Origin: CAZQBY01 sp964592405 [NCBI: uncultured archaeon]
GTDB taxonomy: Archaea > Altiarchaeota > Altiarchaeia > JAFGQM01
Direction: 5' to 3'
Assembly: GCA_964592405.1 (NCBI GenBank)
Contig: CAZQBY010000009.1
Span: 3,585 to 19,986, forward strand
Length of the DNA stretch: 16,402 nucleotides
Under the pieces are notes generated by a model. That model was not told the DNA's origin and did no database searches. It was given only the letters and a program-made list of their open reading frames with translations. Shown in pieces: positions 6,702 through 12,056 of the stretch. Each line of letters begins with the position of its first letter. The first letter of the stretch is position 1. Both the position numbers and the translations under genes were made by a program.

Positions 6702-6720
6702 ATCATGGAATCCCCATGAT
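6702..6720. repeat. Inverted repeat in divergent intergenic region
   Basis: ATCATGG (6702-6708) and CCATGAT (6714-6720) form a perfect seven-base inverted repeat with a five-base spacer. It lies between the divergent promoters of the PurM-like operon and the surface-protein gene, about 37 bases upstream of the latter's TATA box, where an activator or repressor could bind. Confidence 0.4.
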
Positions 6721-6756
6721 GATGCAATCATGAGGGCACAAACACAAACAGAAAGG

Positions 6757-6765
6757 TTTTTATAG
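6757..6765 (+). promoter_or_regulatory. TATA box for the cysteine-rich surface protein
   Basis: TTTTTATAG predicts transcription initiation near 6787, about 30 bases before the start codons at 6814-6823. Confidence 0.55.
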
Positions 6766-6783
6766 CTGTCATCTCTAAATACT

Positions 6784-6805
6784 GTAACCACTGAAAGGTG
6801 GTTAC
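6784..6805 (+). promoter_or_regulatory. Perfect hairpin / operator at the predicted transcription start
   Basis: GTAACCAC (6784-6791) and GTGGTTAC (6798-6805) are perfect complements around the six-base loop TGAAAG. The left arm coincides with the predicted transcription start, so the element is either a repressor site over the start or a 5'-terminal mRNA hairpin ending about seven bases before the ribosome-binding site. It has no following T-run and is not a terminator. Confidence 0.5.
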
Positions 6806-6816
6806 ATATTAGGGTG

Positions 6817-9549
6817 ATGAGAGTGAATCGCACAGATGCGCTCATGGCGCTGGCTTTTTTCATAATTAGCATTGCTTTTGCCCAAGCTACAACCGGAGTA
6901 ACCTGTGAGTATGTTCAAATCTATGCCCAAGATTTTAAGGGGGTTATCAATGACCATGCAGCCATTTGGGACAGGGGCGGGACGCTTTTGTACCGGGAAG
7001 GCCAACGTCATGATGATTATGTCATATGGGATAGAGATATTGACATAAAGGTATATGCGGGAGAAAAACTAAAGCTTGAAAGATGCAGCTCAAGGAAGGG
7101 CGACATAAATATATACCTACTAGATACGAGTAAAACGAAATACACAGAGCATAAGTTCACACAACATGGGGAAGAACTCACTATTGACCAAGACGGCTAC
7201 ATAAGATTCCCAAAAGGGGTCAGGGCAAACGAATATAATAGGCTTCTCCTCTATGCTTGTAGTTGCACCCCAGGCTACACAAACAACTACCGCTGCAACG
7301 GGAACATGAGGGAGCGAGAGTACATAAAAGAGGACTGCTCCAAGGAGTGGCGCGAGGTCGATTATTGCGAATATGGATGCGAGGACGGCGAATGCATTCC
7401 AGGCTGCGACCCCGGCTATCTGGACGAATACCGCTGCAACGGCAACTGGAAGCAGCGCAGGTATCTGAATTACGACTGCTCAGAAGAATGGCGCGACTAC
7501 GAGTACTGCGCTCATGGATGCTCGGACAACAAGTGCCAGGAATGCGAGCAGGGCTATAGTGATGACTATCGGTGTCGCGGAGACTATAGAGAGAGGAAAT
7601 ACGTTTTTGGAGACTGTACTGAGGAGTGGCGCGAGGTCGATTATTGCGAATATGGATGCGAGGACGGCGAATGCATTCCAGGCTGCGACCCCGGCTATCT
7701 GGACGAATACCGCTGCAACGGCAACTGGAGGCAGCAGCTATACCAAAACTATGACTGTTCCACTGAATGGCGCAACTATGAATACTGTTCTTACACCTGC
7801 TCTGGGGACGCCTGCCAGCCGGGTCCGAACCCATACTGCACCGACTCCGATGGGGGCATAGTCTGGAGTGAGCAGGGCAACACGTACGGCGTCAACGACG
7901 CCTTTGAGAGTTACTCAAAGCTGGACTACTGCAGCGGTGACACCCTTAACGAGTATTATTGCGACGGCAACAACTGGGCGCTGATACAAAGGACGTGCGA
8001 CGGCGAGTGCCGCGACGGCGAATGCGTTCCACCCGGTTGTGAGGACGAGTGCGATGGGTATGGTTTGAGGGAATGTTATGGCGACGGCGAAAGGGTGTGC
8101 GGTTATTATGACACAGATCCGTGCCTGGAGTGGAAATATTATCCGTGTGAGAGCGGGTGCTGCAACAATGAATGTGATGAAGGATGGGAAGATGAATATA
8201 GATGCAGGGGAAACTGGCGCCAGAGGCTCTGGGTGGATGATGACTGTGATGAGGAATGGCGCAATTATGAATACTGTCCAAGTGGGTGCTACAACGACCG
8301 GTGTTATTACAATCCATGTCCGCAACCACCTTGCCCATACTGCGGTGATGGTATATGCAATGCAGGAGAGACCTGCTCCAGCTGTCCAGGTGATTGCGGC
8401 TCTTGCAGTTATTGTGGAAACGGTCTCTGCGAAGCTGGGGAATCATGCTCCAGCTGTCCGCAGGACTGCGGCTCTTGTAGCTACTGCGGTGATGGTATAT
8501 GTAACAATGGTGAAACATGCTATTCATGCCCGATAGACTGTGGAGGCTGTCCATACTGCGGTGATGGTATATGCAATGCAGGAGAGACCTGCTCCAGCTG
8601 TCCAGGTGATTGCGGCTCTTGCAGTTATTGTGGAAACGGTCTCTGCGAAGCTGGGGAATCATGCTCCAGCTGTCCGCAGGACTGCGGCTCTTGTAGCTAC
8701 TGCGGAAACGGCATCTGTGATGTCGGAGAGACCTGCTCCAGCTGTCCGCAGGACTGTGGATCGTGCTCCGGCTGTGGAGATGGGATATGCAACGGCAATG
8801 AGAATTGCCAGACATGCTCACTGGATTGCGGTGTCTGTGAGACCTGTGGAGATGGAATCTGCAGTGCAAGCGAAAGCTGTGAAACATGCGAAGCCGACTG
8901 TGGCATCTGTGAGACCTGCGGAGATGGAATCTGCAACAATGGTGAGACATGTGCTACCTGTCCGCAGGACTGTGGTATCTGCGATCTGTGTGGAGATGGG
9001 GCTTGCACGGGTCAGGAATCATGTAGCAACTGTCCTGCTGACTGTGGCCAGTGCATAAATCCGTGCCCTGTGCCGATAGGCGAAAATGTCGAGGTTACGG
9101 TAGAGGCATGTATAGAGTTTGAGGGTAGTGGCACTGACACCTTTGTACTTACAATATACAGTCGCGAGGATCATCTAGCTGATTATAATGTGGAGATCTC
9201 CGGGCAAGCAGCCCAGTGGGCTGTTGTGCAACCACCAGCAGTTACAATACCTGCGAATGGTGAGGCCGAGGTCGTTATTAATGTAGCAGTTCCTGAGGGA
9301 ACACCACCCGGCCTGTACAACCTGACGGTCCAGATCCTCAGTGGTGGTGAGAAAATTAGTGAAAAGCAGTTATACGTTAGTCTAAAAGAACCTGAGGAAC
9401 CCGGCCAGGCGCCCGTTGTTGTCATCCAAGAAACACCAACAGGAGCCTTCCTGATAGGAGAGGGGGAAGTCATCTGGATAGCCATCATCTTGGCCGTGAT
9501 AATCAATACGGTCCTAGCTGTAGTATTCTTTAAGAAACTCCGGGGCTGA
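6817..9549 (+). CDS. Giant cysteine-rich repeat surface protein, C-terminally anchored
   Basis: A 910-residue predicted cell-surface protein with about 110 cysteines. It has an N-terminal signal sequence (ALMALAFFIISIAFAQA), an N-terminal beta-rich domain (about 30-148), and four 46-47-residue cysteine repeats of the type C-x-PGY-x-DEYRCNGNW (about 150-336). Divergent Cys-rich material follows, with a fifth copy near 453. Then come ten 24-residue repeats of the type YCGDGICNxGETC-SC-DCG-C (508-747), an Ig/NEW3-like beta domain (about 750-870), a membrane helix (about 885-905) and a short basic tail, KKLRG. Almost all cysteines lie in repeats with fixed spacing, as expected for disulfide-stabilised modules. 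GTG 6814, ATG 6817 and GTG 6823 are all possible starts; GGTGAT at 6813-6818 fits GTG 6823 best. The ATG is chosen conservatively. Its 3' end overlaps endonuclease III on the other strand. Adhesin, S-layer-associated or fibre roles are possible. Confidence 0.88.
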   Translation: MRVNRTDALMALAFFIISIAFAQATTGVTCEYVQIYAQDFKGVINDHAAIWDRGGTLLYREGQRHDDYVIWDRDIDIKVYAGEKLKLERCSSRKGDINIYLLDTSKTKYTEHKFTQHGEELTIDQDGYIRFPKGVRANEYNRLLLYACSCTPGYTNNYRCNGNMREREYIKEDCSKEWREVDYCEYGCEDGECIPGCDPGYLDEYRCNGNWKQRRYLNYDCSEEWRDYEYCAHGCSDNKCQECEQGYSDDYRCRGDYRERKYVFGDCTEEWREVDYCEYGCEDGECIPGCDPGYLDEYRCNGNWRQQLYQNYDCSTEWRNYEYCSYTCSGDACQPGPNPYCTDSDGGIVWSEQGNTYGVNDAFESYSKLDYCSGDTLNEYYCDGNNWALIQRTCDGECRDGECVPPGCEDECDGYGLRECYGDGERVCGYYDTDPCLEWKYYPCESGCCNNECDEGWEDEYRCRGNWRQRLWVDDDCDEEWRNYEYCPSGCYNDRCYYNPCPQPPCPYCGDGICNAGETCSSCPGDCGSCSYCGNGLCEAGESCSSCPQDCGSCSYCGDGICNNGETCYSCPIDCGGCPYCGDGICNAGETCSSCPGDCGSCSYCGNGLCEAGESCSSCPQDCGSCSYCGNGICDVGETCSSCPQDCGSCSGCGDGICNGNENCQTCSLDCGVCETCGDGICSASESCETCEADCGICETCGDGICNNGETCATCPQDCGICDLCGDGACTGQESCSNCPADCGQCINPCPVPIGENVEVTVEACIEFEGSGTDTFVLTIYSREDHLADYNVEISGQAAQWAVVQPPAVTIPANGEAEVVINVAVPEGTPPGLYNLTVQILSGGEKISEKQLYVSLKEPEEPGQAPVVVIQETPTGAFLIGEGEVIWIAIILAVIINTVLAVVFFKKLRG
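7264..7824 (+). repeat. Four tandem 46-47-residue cysteine repeats (family A)
   Basis: Units begin at 7264, 7405, 7543 and 7684, each reading roughly C-x-x-GY...YRCxGx...DCxxEWRxxxYCxxxCxxxxC. A fifth, separated copy lies at about 8173-8304. The segment 7343-7450 is identical base for base to 7622-7729 (108 bases, offset 279 = two units), pointing to a recent duplication or gene conversion. Confidence 0.9.
8338..9057 (+). repeat. Ten tandem 72-base (24-residue) CGDG cysteine repeats (family B)
   Basis: Ten uninterrupted units of 24 residues, each with six cysteines: C-GDG-I-C....C..C...C..C. The first six are most alike and the last four more diverged. The 155 bases at 8335-8489 are identical to 8551-8705 (offset 216 = three units), so a three-unit block was copied recently. 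One further unit of this family occurs in the thioredoxin-fold protein at about 2034-2099. Confidence 0.93.
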
Positions 9550-10164
9550 GGGACATAACTTTCTCAAGACACAGGCGGGACAGTTTGGCTTTTTGGCCCG
9601 GCAGACCGCGCGCCCATGATCTATAAGGAGATAATTTAGTTCATACCATTTTTCTTTTGGTATCAGCTTCATCAGATCCTGTTCTATCTTGTTGGGATCC
9701 CTGTTCTTTGAGAAGCCCAGTCGCTGCGACAATCTGGCAACATGAGTATCCACTGCTATGCCCACTACCTTGTTGAATGCATTCGCCAAAACAATGTTGG
9801 CCGTTTTACGCGCAACACCCGGAAGTTTTGTCAGCTCCTCCATAGTATCCGGCACTCTTCCGTCAAAATCAGACATTATCATCTTGGCTGCAGCTATTAT
9901 ATTCCTCGCCTTGTTTTTGTAGAAGCCTGCAGAGCGTATATCCTGTTCCAGCTCTCCCAAATCAGCATTGGAGTAGTCCCTCACACTCCTGTACTTTCTG
10001 AACAATTTGGGGGTAATCCTATTGACCTGAGCATCTGTACACTGTGCAGAGAGCATCGTGGCAATCAGTAGTTCCAGTGGATTTCGAAAATGCAGGGCTA
10101 TGTGTGGGTGTGGATATTCCTCCTCAAGCAGATTTAGGATTTTCAATACCCGTTTTTTATTCAT
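9514..10164 (-). CDS. nth: Endonuclease III (DNA glycosylase/AP lyase)
   Basis: A 216-residue HhH-GPD base-excision-repair glycosylase with an [4Fe-4S] cluster, removing oxidised pyrimidines and cleaving at abasic sites. The helix-hairpin-helix reads LPGVARKTANIVL (114-126) with the catalytic lysine K120. The catalytic aspartate is D139 in VDTHVARL. The cluster ligands are C188, C195, C198 and C204 (C-x6-C-x2-C-x5-C). Lengths and positions match E. coli Nth almost exactly. The ATG at 10164 lies about 24 bases from a TATA box, consistent with a leaderless or near-leaderless mRNA. The 3' end overlaps the surface-protein gene on the opposite strand by 36 bases. It is divergent from a small basic protein gene. 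Confidence 0.97.
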   Translation of the reverse strand: MNKKRVLKILNLLEEEYPHPHIALHFRNPLELLIATMLSAQCTDAQVNRITPKLFRKYRSVRDYSNADLGELEQDIRSAGFYKNKARNIIAAAKMIMSDFDGRVPDTMEELTKLPGVARKTANIVLANAFNKVVGIAVDTHVARLSQRLGFSKNRDPNKIEQDLMKLIPKEKWYELNYLLIDHGRAVCRAKKPNCPACVLRKLCPSAPEFLKEYYS

Positions 10165-10182
10165 GTTTTAATTAACCCTTCA

Positions 10183-10192
10183 GTTTATAAAA
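10183..10192 (-). promoter_or_regulatory. TATA box for nth, abutting a divergent gene
   Basis: TTTTATAAAC on the minus strand, centred about 24 bases before the nth ATG. On the plus strand, GTTTTAATTA (10165-10174) is centred about 26 bases before the ATG at 10195. The two genes, with starts only 30 bases apart, may therefore use interleaved promoters with leaderless transcripts. Confidence 0.5.
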
Positions 10193-10194
10193 TA

Positions 10195-10500
10195 ATGGCA
10201 ATAAAGAGCTTCAGCAATCAGACAGGGGAACAGGTCGTGGCGCACCTGCAGAAATATCTTGGGTCAGAAAGGTTCAACCTTAAGATAGACACTTTTGCCG
10301 GAGTGGCAGAAATCAGAAAATCCCGGTCACGGGGAAAAGGCAATTCCAAGAAGAAGGCCCGAATACGTGAACAGATGTCTGGCATGCGGCCCAAGAGGCG
10401 CAAAAAAGTTCTATCTGCCAAGAGGAGAGAGAAGCCCAAGCTGAAACATGTCCGCAACGGGCGGATGATCACCCTGAAGGGATATACGGGCTTCTCTTAG
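10195..10500 (+). CDS. Small highly basic protein, 101 residues
   Basis: I do not recognise this protein. The N-terminal 40 residues (MAIKSFSNQTGEQVVAHLQKYLG...) could form a small alpha/beta unit. Residues 41-90 are dominated by Lys and Arg (for example RKSRSRGKGNSKKKARIREQ and PKRRKKVLSAKRREKPKLK), typical of a nucleic-acid-binding tail. There are no cysteines or membrane segments. The ATG at 10195 has no Shine-Dalgarno, but a TATA-like sequence about 26 bases upstream would make it leaderless. It is divergent from nth and its stop overlaps the stop of the opposing membrane regulator. A DNA- or ribosome-associated role is a guess from composition. Confidence 0.7.
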   Translation: MAIKSFSNQTGEQVVAHLQKYLGSERFNLKIDTFAGVAEIRKSRSRGKGNSKKKARIREQMSGMRPKRRKKVLSAKRREKPKLKHVRNGRMITLKGYTGFS

Positions 10501-10955
10501 ATTAGCACCCTCCTGAATTTTTCCTCCAGCTCAACTATATTTGTTACGCCGCTGGTTGTCTTTTTCACAACACCCTTTGCCTCAAGGTCCGAAACTACGC
10601 GCGAGACTTTTACCTTGTTCAGGCCTGTGTTGGATACAATCCGTGACTGCGCCATCTTTCCACCGCTTTTGATGATTGTTTTTAGGACCAATTGCTGGTC
10701 GCTTGGCAGGAGCGAAAGCAGCGGGAGAAGGTCCATTCTCTCTCTTATCTTGAACTGTGAGGACATGAAGTAGTAGGCCAGCGTGCCCACAAGAAGACCA
10801 GTAGAAGACAGAAGAGGTATGAGCAGCTCAATCGGAAACTCGCAGCCGCAGATAGTGCCCTCCAGTATGTGCGACTGGGCATATAGTGATGCCACAGATA
10901 CTGCCATTATGAACCCTGCAATCAGTATAAGACCTACAAGGAAGCGGTTTTCCAT
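10497..10955 (-). CDS. Membrane-anchored winged-helix transcriptional regulator with extracytoplasmic Cys-Gly-Cys
   Basis: A 152-residue protein with two predicted membrane helices (about 5-27 and 43-64), a short loop between them carrying C36-G-C38 (GTICGCEFP), and a cytoplasmic winged helix-turn-helix (about 82-150). The recognition region reads AQSRIVSNTGLNKVKVSRVV, followed by a wing (KGVVKKTTSG). This architecture is known in archaeal membrane-bound MarR-like regulators. With a short N-terminal tail and C-terminal DNA-binding domain inside, the loop with the two cysteines faces outside. It is transcribed divergently from the thiol-redox operon. The 111 bases between the chosen start codons hold three TTGTTTCA copies that it probably binds, giving autoregulation. 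A redox-sensing role for the Cys pair is inference. Confidence 0.82.
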   Translation of the reverse strand: MENRFLVGLILIAGFIMAVSVASLYAQSHILEGTICGCEFPIELLIPLLSSTGLLVGTLAYYFMSSQFKIRERMDLLPLLSLLPSDQQLVLKTIIKSGGKMAQSRIVSNTGLNKVKVSRVVSDLEAKGVVKKTTSGVTNIVELEEKFRRVLI

Positions 10956-10965
10956 AGCATTGTCA

Positions 10966-11006
10966 TTTGTTTCAAAAAATGAAACAAAGGTATATGTATT
11001 GTTTCA
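10966..11006. promoter_or_regulatory. Operator candidate: three TTGTTTCA elements between divergent promoters
   Basis: TTTGTTTCA (10966-10974) and TGAAACAAA (10980-10988) form a perfect nine-base inverted repeat with an AAAAA spacer. A third TTGTTTCA lies at 10999-11006. The inverted repeat covers the region between the regulator's TATA box (about 10989-10998) and its predicted transcription start near 10967. The third copy abuts the operon's TATA box (11007-11013). Occupancy would be expected to affect both promoters. Confidence 0.65.
10989..10998 (-). promoter_or_regulatory. TATA box for the membrane regulator gene
   Basis: TACATATACC on the minus strand predicts a transcription start near 10967, about 12 bases before the ATG at 10955, within the inverted repeat. 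Confidence 0.45.
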
Positions 11007-11013
11007 TTATAAA
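11007..11013 (+). promoter_or_regulatory. TATA box for the thiol-redox operon
   Basis: TTATAAA predicts a transcription start near 11036. That lies downstream of the ATG at 11016, which argues that translation starts at the next ATG, 11067. Confidence 0.5.
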
Positions 11014-11030
11014 CTATGGTAATAAAAATA

Positions 11031-11064
11031 TATTGCTGTATACTGGATATTGCTGTATACCGGA
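11031..11064 (+). repeat. 17-base tandem repeat in the operon leader
   Basis: TATTGCTGTATACTGGA (11031-11047) is followed immediately by TATTGCTGTATACCGGA (11048-11064), a single difference. The repeat spans the predicted transcription start and ends two bases before the ATG at 11067. The period is not a multiple of three, so it was not selected as protein repeat. It could be a regulator site or a leader element. Confidence 0.7.
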
Positions 11065-11066
11065 CT

Positions 11067-12056
11067 ATGAAAAATATGACTCTGATAGCCGGACTGGCAG
11101 TAACAATAGTGCTTGGTTTATATCTGGGATACACACTGACGAACTCTTTATACCAGCCGGCAGCCAAACAGGTGAACACCACATCAGTTGTGGAATCGGA
11201 TGAATCCGGGGCGGAGACACCCCCCCTACAGGTGGAAGAGAGTGCAGGGAGTTCTCCCGATATAAATGTCTCTGTAAAAAACAATACCGCCGGTCCAGCT
11301 GAGGTTCCAGAGCAAAATCCCGAGACGGCTGAAACGGAAATCAGGATGGAAGACATAGAAACAAAACATGCTGTTCTGGAGCTCTTCTGGGGAGAGGGCT
11401 GCCCGGAGTGCGCGGCTGAGAAGGAGTTTCTGGAGGAGATGAGGGACAAATATCCGGACCTGGAGATTATAATGCACGAAGTCAACGAGGATGAGGAGGG
11501 ACGGGAGCTCTTCATGGAGAGGTGTAGGGAGTTAGAGCTCGGCTGCAGGAACGTCCCGGTAACAATAATAGGGAATGCGGCATTTACCGGCTTTAAGGAC
11601 TACAACGGCGATTTCACCTACCACAAGCAGGAGAAGGCCTTCGTCGGTTACCGCAACCAGATAGAACTCAGCATAATGAATGAGTTGGGGCTAGCCAGAT
11701 ATGAGGATCCTGACGGCTGGAAGGAATCCGTAAAGTTGAGTGCAAGCACCGATAAGAGTATCTATTATGAGAAGGAGCCAATGAGAATCACTGCTGATAT
11801 CAGGGTAGATAGGAATGTCAATGGCTTCTATGTTTTTGCCAGAGGGCTTGTAGGCAAAACAGGCCCATATATCAACTCCAAGAAATGGATACACCTGAAG
11901 AGGGGTGAAAACAGGATAGTGTTTGAGGAGAGTGCGCCCCGGTGCTTTGGCTGCGGCGGATTCAGACCGGGGATTTATCCCATAGATGTATGGTTGGAGA
12001 AGGATGGGGAAGAAGTCGCAAGAGTCAGGCTCAATGTTGAAATAAAGGATTTATGA
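11067..12056 (+). CDS. Membrane-anchored thioredoxin-fold protein with C-terminal beta domain
   Basis: First gene of the operon, 329 residues from the ATG at 11067. The upstream ATG at 11016 would precede the predicted transcription start and encode the leader repeat. A signal anchor (about 5-27) is followed by a Ser/Glu/Pro-rich linker to about 98. A thioredoxin-like domain follows (about 102-205), with strand VLELFW leading to C112-PE-C115 and the cis-proline strand NVPVTIIG (162-169). Further cysteines are C153 and C160. The C-terminal 110 residues look like an Ig-type beta sandwich, with C293-FG-C296 preceding FRPGIYPIDVWL. It is likely a thiol-disulfide oxidoreductase tethered outside the membrane that receives or passes electrons with the next gene's product. 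Its stop overlaps the next ATG (ATGA). Confidence 0.82.
   Translation: MKNMTLIAGLAVTIVLGLYLGYTLTNSLYQPAAKQVNTTSVVESDESGAETPPLQVEESAGSSPDINVSVKNNTAGPAEVPEQNPETAETEIRMEDIETKHAVLELFWGEGCPECAAEKEFLEEMRDKYPDLEIIMHEVNEDEEGRELFMERCRELELGCRNVPVTIIGNAAFTGFKDYNGDFTYHKQEKAFVGYRNQIELSIMNELGLARYEDPDGWKESVKLSASTDKSIYYEKEPMRITADIRVDRNVNGFYVFARGLVGKTGPYINSKKWIHLKRGENRIVFEESAPRCFGCGGFRPGIYPIDVWLEKDGEEVARVRLNVEIKDL

Noticed and set aside
6784-6805. Hairpin considered as an intrinsic terminator
   Set aside because: No T-run follows on either strand, and it lies between a promoter and its start codon rather than after a gene.
7946-8950. 334-residue minus-strand open frame rich in His, Ser and Arg
   Set aside because: It is antisense to the cysteine-rich repeats. 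Its odd composition and repeats follow from the 72-base coding period on the plus strand; there is no promoter or ribosome-binding site.
8338-9057. Regular repeats considered as a CRISPR array
   Set aside because: The 72-base period is continuous coding sequence with no unique spacers, and variation is mostly at synonymous or non-Cys positions.
8078-9058. Plus-strand open frames of 152 and 172 residues in another frame within the repeats
   Set aside because: They are out-of-frame readings of the CGDG array with low-complexity Ala/Val/Met content. The in-frame reading has signal peptide, conserved cysteines and membrane anchor.
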